From assembly GCA_016713885.1 (NCBI GenBank), contig JADJOF010000005.1:248001-312000 (forward strand): a stretch of 64,000 nt of DNA. Direction: 5' to 3'. A program made the position numbers and the translations under genes. The DNA is from Bdellovibrionales bacterium (GTDB lineage: Bacteria; Bdellovibrionota; Bdellovibrionia; Bdellovibrionales; JAMPXM01). The notes under the pieces are model-generated. The model did no database searches. It was not told where the DNA came from and saw only the letters and a list, made by a program, of their open reading frames with translations. Below are positions 57,755-64,000 of this stretch, piece by piece. How positions within the stretch are numbered: position 1 is the first letter of the stretch; every line of letters starts with the position of its first letter.

Positions 57755-59101
57755 ATGTCATCAACATCACCCGTAAAGTCTGAACAATTCGAACTCGCCA
57801 TCTGGCGCCTGAAGGCTGGACTAGAGAAAAAGTTCTCGAAGGGGCATCCTTGGGTCTTCTCAAGCGACCTCGACCAAAGTCCAAAAGGCGTCTCACCAGG
57901 TGCCTTTGTTGAGTTGAGAAGCTCCGCCGATCAGTTTCTCGCTTTCGGCTATGGCAACCCAACCACACTGATTGCGTTTCGCACGCTCGCGCGGATTCCG
58001 ATCGGGCGCGATGCTCGGCAGCTGATCGGATTTCTGTCGGGAGTCCTCGAGCAGGCAGCCCGTCTTCGTCACAGCGTTGGCATTGATCGTTTGAGCCATC
58101 GCCTGATCTTCGGAGAGGCCGATGGGCTTCCGGGGCTCGTGATTGATCGCTATGTTGGAAGATCTCCAGATGGCACTCGAGGACAGGTCTTTGTCGTTCA
58201 GTCGTCGACAGCTGGCGCGGATCAGCTGCTGCCATTTTTGCTTTCAAGTCTGCTCGGTTTTGCGTCTGGCGAGTTGGCGTTTTCGGGAGAAGGACGAGCT
58301 TTGCCAATAGCGATTGTGGTGACGCAAGATTCGTCGGCTCGAGGCATCGAGGGGATAAAAAAAGAGCCCCGTCGCGTGGTGCAGAGCTGGTCAGGCTTTG
58401 AGCCGAACTCATTTCAAATTGAAGTCCAGAGTGTGGCGGGGGTTGCGCCTTACTGGGTGAACTTTGTCGACGGTCAAAAGACAGGTTTTTTCTTGGATCA
58501 GCGCTTGAACGTGCGCTTGGCTTGGCCGCTTTTTGAACGTGCCATTGCACTTGCGGTTCAACAGGGTCGGCGGTTGAAAATGCTCGATCTTTTCTGCTAT
58601 GTCGGTCAGTGGGCCGTGCAAGCTTCGCTTGCAACGAAAGCGCAGAATGGCGCAATCGATGTCGACCTGGCCGATGCTTCGGCTGCGGCGCTGGCTCTTG
58701 CTTCAAGAAACGTTGAGGAAGTCGGAGGGACGGCCGTTGCGCGAAAGATGGATGTCGTCCAAGACATCGGCAAACTTCCTGTTGGTCAGTACGATATCGT
58801 GATTTGCGATCCACCGGCTTTTGCGAAAAAGAAGAAGGATTTGCCGACGGGGCTAGCCGCTTATCAAAAGCTGAATCGTGAGGCGATCCGCCGCGTGCGG
58901 CCGGGAGGAGTGTTCGTGACGTGCTCGTGCTCGGGACTGGTTACCGATGACGATTTTGAGTCCATGATTGCTCACGCCGTTCGGGCATCGGGGCGCGATG
59001 TGCGCTGGATCGTTCGGGGCGGACACGGGGAAGATCACCCGTCTATTTCTGAGTTTCCGCAGGGGCGCTATCTGAAGGGATGGATTGGAGTTGTGCAATG
59101 A
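57755..59101 (+). CDS. Class I SAM-dependent 23S rRNA methyltransferase, RlmI-like
   Basis: 448 residues from ATG 57755. The N-terminal PUA-like domain begins 'LEKKFSKGHPWVFSSDLDQ', then 'LSHRLIFGEADGLPGLVIDRY'. The catalytic part has 'GQKTGFFLDQRLN', the SAM loop 'LKMLDLFCYVGQWAVQAS', 'VDLADASAAALALASRNV', and 'YDIVICDPPAFAKKKKD' (motif IV DPP). The family (RlmI/RlmK) makes 5-methylcytosine in 23S rRNA. The stop overlaps the start of the 2H phosphoesterase gene. Confidence 0.85.
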   Translation: MSSTSPVKSEQFELAIWRLKAGLEKKFSKGHPWVFSSDLDQSPKGVSPGAFVELRSSADQFLAFGYGNPTTLIAFRTLARIPIGRDARQLIGFLSGVLEQAARLRHSVGIDRLSHRLIFGEADGLPGLVIDRYVGRSPDGTRGQVFVVQSSTAGADQLLPFLLSSLLGFASGELAFSGEGRALPIAIVVTQDSSARGIEGIKKEPRRVVQSWSGFEPNSFQIEVQSVAGVAPYWVNFVDGQKTGFFLDQRLNVRLAWPLFERAIALAVQQGRRLKMLDLFCYVGQWAVQASLATKAQNGAIDVDLADASAAALALASRNVEEVGGTAVARKMDVVQDIGKLPVGQYDIVICDPPAFAKKKKDLPTGLAAYQKLNREAIRRVRPGGVFVTCSCSGLVTDDDFESMIAHAVRASGRDVRWIVRGGHGEDHPSISEFPQGRYLKGWIGVVQ

Positions 59102-59694
59102 GAACGGCGGCTGTATCAGTGTTGGCCAAGAGTTTTGCGTTGTTGACGTTGGCGGTTTCCGCTCAGGCGTCGGTGAGTCGGTTGAGCCTTGAACGCCATG
59201 CCTTCGATGGCGGTGTGCGGGGACCAAGTGATGAGGCCGCGCGGTATGTGACGGTTGATCTACCTTATGATTCCTTTCGTCGTCTCACGGAGTCGCTTGA
59301 AACGTTTGAGGGAATCAAGCTCAAGACTCGCGGCGAAGCGCACATCACTTTGATTACGCCTCCGGAGTTTGACGTTCTTTCCAAGCATCTGGCGGAGGGC
59401 GAAATTCGCCATGCATTTGATGCCGTGGCGCTGCGACCGGCAGAACCGGTTTGTGTGGGCCGAGGCCAGGTCGGTGCGGCCAAGACCTATTATGTCGTGG
59501 TGAAGCTTGCTTCAGCTCTGAGGATCCGTGAGCTTCTGGCTCAGAAGTTTAAGTCTCGCGGTGGTGACGGGGCTCAGTTCAAGGCTGCAGTTTTTTATCC
59601 GCATGTGACTCTTGGCTTTACCGATCGCGATCTGCATATCCAGGACGGCGTCGTGAAAGACGCGAAGTCATGCATTCATCGTTTTGCTCGATAA
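59098..59694 (+). CDS. Exported 2H phosphoesterase (2'-5' RNA ligase-like)
   Basis: 198 residues. The ATG overlaps the rlmI-like stop (ATGA). Residues 1-24 are a signal peptide ('VLAKSFALLTLAVSAQA'). The remainder has the two HxTx motifs of the 2H superfamily: 'EAHITLITPPEF' and 'YPHVTLGFTDRD', about 80 residues apart, as in LigT-like 2'-5' RNA phosphodiesterases. Exported members are unusual, since the fold normally works on cytoplasmic RNA or nucleotides; a periplasmic nucleotide-processing role is possible. A bidirectional terminator follows. Confidence 0.75.
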   Translation: MRTAAVSVLAKSFALLTLAVSAQASVSRLSLERHAFDGGVRGPSDEAARYVTVDLPYDSFRRLTESLETFEGIKLKTRGEAHITLITPPEFDVLSKHLAEGEIRHAFDAVALRPAEPVCVGRGQVGAAKTYYVVVKLASALRIRELLAQKFKSRGGDGAQFKAAVFYPHVTLGFTDRDLHIQDGVVKDAKSCIHRFAR

Positions 59695-59702
59695 GGTAAA
59701 AA

Positions 59703-59728
59703 AAAGAGCTGCATGTGCGCAGCTCTTT
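59703..59728. terminator. Bidirectional rho-independent terminator
   Basis: AAAGAGCTGC pairs exactly with GCAGCTCTTT around ATGTGC, with A and T runs on the two sides. It lies between the convergent 2H phosphoesterase and DUF3465 genes. Confidence 0.85.
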
Positions 59729-59754
59729 TTGAAGTGACTTGAGTCGAGCGGGGC

Positions 59755-60279
59755 TTACTTGCCGTAAACAACGCCGTTCAGCTCAACCCATCCGTCGGGA
59801 CGACGACCTTTTGGGTCGTGATGCAACCAGTGAATCAGTCCACCGCCACGGTCCCAGATGTACTGGCCGCCCATCGAAACAGTGTCGCCGACTTTCAGCG
59901 GAATGCGCTCGCCCATATCCGAGTTGTAAACAGAGAGGAGGGTGCGGCCGTTGGCCAGCGCTACAACCCATTTCTGGTGAGGACGGCCTTGGGTGTCGTC
60001 AGGCAAAATCTTCGAGACCACGGCGTCATGAACTTCAAGGTAGTTGACACCTTTGCCGCGTTGTTGAGCATCAGCGACATCGCGCTGGCCTTCGGGGACG
60101 CTCAGATCGCCACCACCCGTATCGCGACCGGCGCGGAACTCAGCGCGGGCAGCGTAGGTTTGCTCGAGAACGGACTGGTCGGTCGTGTTTACCGCTGGAT
60201 TTTCAGCTGTCGCCTCACAGGCGAACGAATTCAATCCAAAGCCCAAAACGCAAAGAACGGATAGTGCCAATCTTTTCAC
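59755..60279 (-). CDS. DUF3465-domain secreted protein
   Basis: 174 residues. The signal peptide is about 1-20 ('LALSVLCVLGFGLNSFACEA'), and it may carry a Cys after the Ala. The C-terminal 100 residues match DUF3465: 'VSKILPDDTQGRPHQKWVVAL', 'TLLSVYNSDMGERIPLKVGDTV', 'GQYIWDRGGGLIHWLHHDPKGRRPDGWVEL' (in parts). The central 'GGGDLSVPEGQRDVADA' stretch is a linker. The family is periplasmic, small and of unknown function. It is convergent with the 2H phosphoesterase and divergent from pepA. Confidence 0.82.
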   Translation of the reverse strand: MKRLALSVLCVLGFGLNSFACEATAENPAVNTTDQSVLEQTYAARAEFRAGRDTGGGDLSVPEGQRDVADAQQRGKGVNYLEVHDAVVSKILPDDTQGRPHQKWVVALANGRTLLSVYNSDMGERIPLKVGDTVSMGGQYIWDRGGGLIHWLHHDPKGRRPDGWVELNGVVYGK

Positions 60280-60389
60280 AAAGCCCCCCTCGGAAAAATG
60301 ACCTTTGCCTTCGGGTTAGCGAAGCTGCCGCGGTTTGGCAAGGCGCAAATCCTTGTTTGTTGGGCTCTCTCGAGAGAAGCTCGCAGGGT

Positions 60390-62060
60390 ATGAAAAACAC
60401 AAAGAAAACCTCACGAAAATCCGACTTGAAAAAGACTACCAAGCGGTCGAGCTCGACCAAAACAGCACCGGTGACGGACCGGCATCTGGGCGCCGTAAAC
60501 TATGAGCCCAGCGGGTGGGTTCGAAAACTCTTGCCGGCGGGTTCGCGCGAGCTCAAGCAAAAGAACAGTGTTCTCGTCTTTTTTGTGACCGAGGCACAGC
60601 CAAAGAAGGCATTGAACTCGATCAAAAAGCTGGTCGGCGCGGGGCTGCCGCGCTTTCAGGAGGCGTCGGTTCTTCAATGGTTGGAGCGTCGAGCCGCCGA
60701 TGTCTTGACGATACCGATGGCTTCAGGCCCCCTGGTGTTGGTGGCGTTTCCAGAAGCAAAGTCAGGGGGGCATTCGCCAGATCCTCTCGAAAAGTCGACC
60801 TATGCCCGCGCTCGCGATGCGGCTGGGGCGGCCTACACAGCTTATAAAAGTGGCGAGGCGGACAAAATCGTGATCGATTTTGGCGCATCTTCGCGCGATG
60901 AAATTTCGGGTTTTTTGACCGGACTTGAGATTGCAAGCTACGGGTTTGCGGAGACGATGGGCTATAAAGCACCCGGCAAAAAAAAGCCGGCGCTGTTTGC
61001 AAAGTCTTCGGCAGAGTCGACTCGCGATGTACTGAAGGTGCTGGCGACAGACGCGAGCCGACTTGGGGCGGCGGTCAATCTGGCGCGGCATTTGACGAAT
61101 CTGCCAGGAGGAACGCTCACGCCGACGGTTTATGCGGAGTATGCGCGTGAGCTATTCCGTGGGCACGATCATGTGCGTGTCGATGTTTGGGATGAGTCGC
61201 GTCTTCGCGCGGAGGGATGCGGATTGCATCTCGCTGTTGGTGGAGCGGCCGAGGAACCGCCACGCCTTGTGCATATTTCCTATCGTCCGTCGGAGCGTGG
61301 AGCAGAACGCCGTCCTGTGGCACTTGTCGGCAAGGGCATCACGTTTGACTCCGGCGGTTTGGACTTAAAGCCGAGTTCAGGGATGCGCTTGATGAAAAAA
61401 GATATGGGTGGATCGGCCGCAGCGCTCGCGATCGTGTGGTGGGCTGTTGATGCGGGCCTGCCGCTGGCGCTGGATGTCTATTTGGCGTTGGCCGAAAACG
61501 CGGTTTCGAGTCGTTCGTTTAGACCCGGTGATATTGTGAAGGCTCGAAATGGCCTCGCCATTGAGATTCACAACACCGATGCTGAGGGACGTTTAGTTTT
61601 GGCGGATGCGATGGATGTTGCAGTTTCGGCAAAAGACGACGAGCGCCCCGCGTGTTTGATTGATCTTGCGACATTGACCGGCGCTATTAAAGTTGGCCTC
61701 GGGGCCGACATCGCGGGACTCTTTACGACAAGTGATGATTTGGGGCGGGAGATTTACGATGCCGGTGTGAAGCGCGGCGACCTCTCATGGCGAATGCCGC
61801 TATTCCAACCCTACAAGTCGGCCCTGCGCTCGCCGTTCGCGGACTACGTGAATGCTGGCGATGGTTTTGGCGGTGCCATTACGGCAGCACTTTTTCTTCA
61901 GCTCTTTGCCAAAGACATCCCGTGGGCACATCTTGATATTTACGCTTGGAAGGACGCGGCCGCGGGCGCTTGGCTTGAGGGCGGCGGCAGCGGGCAAGGT
62001 GTTTTGGCGATGTCGGAAGTCTTGGGACGTTTGGTATCGGGAAAGTGGGCTGAGGGGTGA
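60390..62060 (+). CDS. pepA: Leucyl aminopeptidase (M17), cytosol aminopeptidase
   Basis: 556 residues from ATG 60390 (AGGG just upstream); the longer ORF starts 42 codons earlier. A Lys/Ser/Thr-rich N-terminus of about 30 residues precedes the non-catalytic domain. The M17 catalytic part has 'VGKGITFDSGGLDLKPSSGMRLMKKDMGGSAA' (in parts; Lys and Asp metal ligands), 'NTDAEGRLVLADAMDVA' (the NTDAEGR signature with Asp and Glu ligands), and 'GWRMPLF'-like 'LSWRMPLFQPYKSALRSPFADYVN'. It removes N-terminal residues with two metal ions. The arfB gene starts at its stop. Confidence 0.92.
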   Translation: MKNTKKTSRKSDLKKTTKRSSSTKTAPVTDRHLGAVNYEPSGWVRKLLPAGSRELKQKNSVLVFFVTEAQPKKALNSIKKLVGAGLPRFQEASVLQWLERRAADVLTIPMASGPLVLVAFPEAKSGGHSPDPLEKSTYARARDAAGAAYTAYKSGEADKIVIDFGASSRDEISGFLTGLEIASYGFAETMGYKAPGKKKPALFAKSSAESTRDVLKVLATDASRLGAAVNLARHLTNLPGGTLTPTVYAEYARELFRGHDHVRVDVWDESRLRAEGCGLHLAVGGAAEEPPRLVHISYRPSERGAERRPVALVGKGITFDSGGLDLKPSSGMRLMKKDMGGSAAALAIVWWAVDAGLPLALDVYLALAENAVSSRSFRPGDIVKARNGLAIEIHNTDAEGRLVLADAMDVAVSAKDDERPACLIDLATLTGAIKVGLGADIAGLFTTSDDLGREIYDAGVKRGDLSWRMPLFQPYKSALRSPFADYVNAGDGFGGAITAALFLQLFAKDIPWAHLDIYAWKDAAAGAWLEGGGSGQGVLAMSEVLGRLVSGKWAEG

Positions 62061-62473
62061 AGCGCTTTTCGCTTCCGCGCGAGCAGCTTGAGCTTTCGTT
62101 TGCGCGAAGTTCAGGAGCGGGCGGGCAGAATGTGAACAAGGTGAATTCCAAAGTGGAGGCCCGCTGGGATGCGGTGTCTTCTGGATTGCTACCAGATGAT
62201 GTTCTTCGGCGCTTGATGAGTCGCTACAGCAATCGTCTTGATGCCGACGGCCTTTTGATTGTCACAAGCGAGCGGCATCGCGATCGCGAGCGCAACATCG
62301 CAGACTGTATTGAAAAACTCGAAGAGTGGGTCGAGAGCGTTTGGAAAAAACCAAAGCCACGGATTAAAACCAAGCCGACGAAGGGCTCAAAGCGCCGTCG
62401 TGTCGAGGGCAAGCGACGCGACAGCGATAAAAAGCGTGAGCGAACCAAGGTGACGGTTGAGGACTGGGATTAG
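62057..62473 (+). CDS. arfB: Alternative ribosome-rescue release factor ArfB (YaeJ)
   Basis: 138 residues, starting at a GTG that overlaps the TGA of pepA. 'ELSFARSSGAGGQNVNKVNSKVEARW' has the GGQ motif of release factors, as in ArfB, which frees ribosomes stalled on non-stop mRNA. 'VTSERHRDRERNIADCIEKL' and the Lys/Arg-rich C-terminal tail (about 30 residues), which reaches into the empty mRNA channel, are also typical. There is no stop-codon recognition domain. Confidence 0.92.
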   Translation: MKRFSLPREQLELSFARSSGAGGQNVNKVNSKVEARWDAVSSGLLPDDVLRRLMSRYSNRLDADGLLIVTSERHRDRERNIADCIEKLEEWVESVWKKPKPRIKTKPTKGSKRRRVEGKRRDSDKKRERTKVTVEDWD

Positions 62474-63258
62474 CCTGCGATTTTATCTGTCGAGGTTTTG
62501 TGTGCGAGACGATCGCGGGCCCAGTTTTCAAGGCGCAATTGGCCGTCTTCAATTGAAACCATCGGTGTGCCCATGAGCCAGCTGCCGCTATTGAAGTAGC
62601 GTGCGCCGTTTGGGAGTTTCACTTCGCCGGCGTGGTGAGTGTGGCCAAAGACGACGGAGTCAAATCCACGTGACGTGAGCTCCATTGCCGCATCAAAAAA
62701 GGCAGGATGTTCGCCGGGAATACCGCGCTGGCTGCCGTCGGCTGATTTTTTCCAAAAGAGTTTTGATTTCAGTTTTTCGAAAGCGATCCACGCTTTGTAG
62801 AGGCTTGGGTTTAGTTGCAGCATCAGGCCTGCGGCCCACGTGAGGAACTCATACAGCTCGGGATTGTTCACAAACGCCGGATCATAGAGATGGCCATGCT
62901 CGATGCGAATGCGGCTCGAGCCGGATGTGACGTTGAGGAACGGAGCCATCTTAAATCCGCCCCAGTCGTTTAAGAAGTTTTCAAGCGCGATGTCGTGATT
63001 GCCAATCACGTAGTAGACGTTTCGGCCCTGGGCAGTGAAGCTTTTGAGCGCGTGAAAGACCTCGGGAACGTCGCGGGCGATTCGCGTAAATGAGACTTGG
63101 GCAATTTCAAAGCCGTCGCCGTTGATGACGATGTCGTAACCGTTTTTGGCTGACCAACGCAGAAAATCGACCGTCGGTCGCTTGGCCTGAGAAAATGGAT
63201 TTCCCAAGTGAAGATCGGACACGATCAGAAGTTTTTCGGAACGAATATCAGTGATCAT
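62470..63258 (-). CDS. Calcineurin-like metallophosphoesterase, LpxH-like
   Basis: 262 residues. The five metallophosphoesterase motifs are present: 'IVSDLHLGNP', 'INGDGFEIAQ', 'VIGNHDIALE', 'IEHGHLYD' and 'VVFGHTHHAG'. GDxFE is the form found in UDP-2,3-diacylglucosamine diphosphatase LpxH, a lipid A enzyme. The protein's length of 262 is slightly above E. coli LpxH (240). A lipid A or other nucleotide-lipid function is inferred. It overlaps the cyclic-nucleotide-binding gene by 4 bp and is convergent with arfB (4 bases of overlap). Confidence 0.78.
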   Translation of the reverse strand: MITDIRSEKLLIVSDLHLGNPFSQAKRPTVDFLRWSAKNGYDIVINGDGFEIAQVSFTRIARDVPEVFHALKSFTAQGRNVYYVIGNHDIALENFLNDWGGFKMAPFLNVTSGSSRIRIEHGHLYDPAFVNNPELYEFLTWAAGLMLQLNPSLYKAWIAFEKLKSKLFWKKSADGSQRGIPGEHPAFFDAAMELTSRGFDSVVFGHTHHAGEVKLPNGARYFNSGSWLMGTPMVSIEDGQLRLENWARDRLAHKTSTDKIAG

Positions 63259-63785
63259 TTCTTCTCGTCACCTGAGGCCGAGAACTCGGCACCGCTCATG
63301 ATTGCTTTTAGGCTCTCGATTGACGTTTCACCGCGCGACATCGCCTTCATCAGCGATTCGTTGGTGATGCGAATGCGGCGCGAGAGCGACTGCATGATTT
63401 CAAATGCGAACGTGGGGTCGCGTCGAATTTTAAGGAGAAAGCCACCGGGCTGAATGGCCAAGAGTCTGACCCGCCCAAGCGCGCGTGCTGAGGCGCTGCG
63501 GGGAAGAGATTCAAGCAGAGACATTTCTCCCAGGATCTCGCCGCGTGCAAGTGTGGCGAGTTTCACTTCACCGCGAGGTGTGGGCTTAAAGATCTCGACC
63601 GTACCTTCGATGACGACGAACATCTCTCGGCTGTCTTCGCCCTCAGTAAAGATGAGATCGCCGGCTTCGAAGGTTCGCACCATTTCAGATGCGAATTTTT
63701 CGGGGGCAATATTTTGCAGTGTCGACGATTGTTCGTAGAGGTGCTGCTTCAATTCGGACTTTAGGTTTTGCTTTAAGGCTGACAT
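63255..63785 (-). CDS. Cyclic-nucleotide-binding domain protein without DNA-binding domain
   Basis: 176 residues. A CNB domain (about 35-150) has 'FEAGDLIFTEGEDSREMFVVIEG', 'VEIFKPTPRGEVKLATL' and the phosphate-binding cassette 'GEILGEMSLLESLPRSASARAL', in which E and R are the ligand contacts. There is no helix-turn-helix; the C-terminus is a short helical tail ('ESLMKAMSRGETSIESLKAI'). It probably regulates a partner in response to cAMP or cGMP, and the window also codes a class III cyclase (27740). It overlaps the phosphoesterase gene. Confidence 0.82.
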   Translation of the reverse strand: MSALKQNLKSELKQHLYEQSSTLQNIAPEKFASEMVRTFEAGDLIFTEGEDSREMFVVIEGTVEIFKPTPRGEVKLATLARGEILGEMSLLESLPRSASARALGRVRLLAIQPGGFLLKIRRDPTFAFEIMQSLSRRIRITNESLMKAMSRGETSIESLKAIMSGAEFSASGDEKK

Positions 63786-63811
63786 CGATCATTTGATCGG
63801 AGTTTTGAACC

Positions 63812-64000
63812 TCAAACTGGAGCGCCTGCGCGTCGGATCCAATCCTCGGTCGGGCCTTTGAATCGAATGCGTGAGCTGATGCGATCAAGGTGCCTGCTGT
63901 AGACAGGATCATAGTAGTGCTCAAGCAAGGCCTCGACCCAGGGCCAGTGCTCGGCGAAAGCTCCGGATGCTTCAAATCGAAACGAGGCTTCATTGAGCAT
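63812..64000 (-). CDS. C-terminal fragment, probably tRNA 2-selenouridine synthase (MnmH)
   Basis: The last 62 codons of a gene whose start lies beyond base 64000. The visible sequence, 'WVEALLEHYYDPVYSRHLD' followed by 'RIRFKGPTEDWIRRAGAP', resembles the C-terminal end of MnmH/SelU ('LLxxYYDPxYxxxL...'), which replaces sulfur by selenium in wobble 2-thiouridine. The leading Met is internal. The fragment is short, so the assignment is provisional. It is 26 bases upstream of the CNB-domain gene on the same strand. Confidence 0.5.
   Translation of the reverse strand: MLNEASFRFEASGAFAEHWPWVEALLEHYYDPVYSRHLDRISSRIRFKGPTEDWIRRAGAPV

Noticed and set aside
57753..58814. 353-residue minus-strand ORF opposite the RlmI-like gene
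   Set aside because: It is antisense to a gene with clear PUA and methyltransferase motifs, has a Arg/Gln/Ser-rich composition typical of shadow frames, and no ribosome-binding site.
1..64000. tRNA, rRNA or other structured RNA genes
   Set aside because: No cloverleaf with conserved T-loop bases or rRNA segment was recognised by eye; a tRNAscan/Infernal run would be decisive.

Overview
The window is about 64 kb from a Gram-negative bacterium with many lipoproteins, secreted proteins and cell-wall enzymes. The most probable affiliation is Bdellovibrionota/Oligoflexia or a neighbouring 'deltaproteobacterial' group. The argument is the mix of families: an XRE-type regulator with a DUF4423-like C-terminus (15451), an HNH nuclease with a long helical N-terminus (36048), an Ig-like/delta-60-repeat lipoprotein (1305), collagen-like lipoproteins (33296, 34694) and several lytic transglycosylases. 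This is inference from protein families. No rRNA or tRNA gene was seen. Gene density is high, many neighbours overlap by 4 bp (ATGA), and no gene-free stretch exceeds 300 bases.

Layout. 1-10.6 kb: surface and secreted proteins, including the end of a subtilase, a 1,517-residue Ig/delta-60 lipoprotein and a 911-residue PKD/TSP1-like/Hint lipoprotein. 10.6-14 kb: a minus-strand operon running ECF sigma factor, membrane protein with an acidic tail, 57-residue acidic protein, DUF3106-like Tat protein, outer-membrane barrel, fatty acid desaturase. 14-19.8 kb: two small secreted proteins, the DUF4423 regulator, a ThiF-like protein and a damaged MASE1/CHASE histidine kinase. 19.9-24.9 kb: a minus-strand chain of a secreted HELSH protein, alcohol dehydrogenase, PurT, a small membrane protein, an HTTM (gamma-carboxylase-like) protein and an aspartyl/asparaginyl beta-hydroxylase-like protein. 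25-29.8 kb: a DEAD-box helicase, a membrane protein and a class III cyclase. 29.8-37.5 kb: secreted proteins, a trypsin-like protease, duplicated collagen-like lipoproteins and the HNH protein. 37.5-39.2 kb: a TfoX-like protein and a CoA-transferase. 39.2-44.1 kb: a coupled minus-strand operon of PP-loop ATPase, PLP aminotransferase, GNAT-like protein, HAD-like protein, E2-type acyltransferase and PAP2 protein, which resembles a small biosynthetic pathway. 44.2-48.7 kb: MscL, DUF481, a DMT transporter, RmuC, proline iminopeptidase and a lipoprotein. 48.9-50.4 kb: a decayed ISL3-family element inserted at the 3' end of a second DMT transporter gene. 51-64 kb: two lytic transglycosylases, a DUF3857/transglutaminase protein, an RlmI-type methyltransferase, a periplasmic 2H phosphoesterase, DUF3465, leucyl aminopeptidase, ArfB, an LpxH-like phosphoesterase, a cyclic-nucleotide-binding protein and the end of a probable MnmH.

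At least nine otherwise well-conserved reading frames are broken: desaturase, histidine kinase, purT, a secreted protein at 37 kb, aminotransferase, DUF481, pip, lytic transglycosylase, and the IS transposase (three times). One further pair of ORFs is joined in frame across a TAG codon. The lesions range from probable homopolymer or dinucleotide indels to a clean 11-bp tandem duplication, so both assembly error and real gene decay are possible. A palindrome of the form GTCTCA-N3-TGAGAC occurs in three divergent intergenic regions, one of them in front of the DUF4423 regulator, and may mark a regulon of secreted and cell-wall enzymes.
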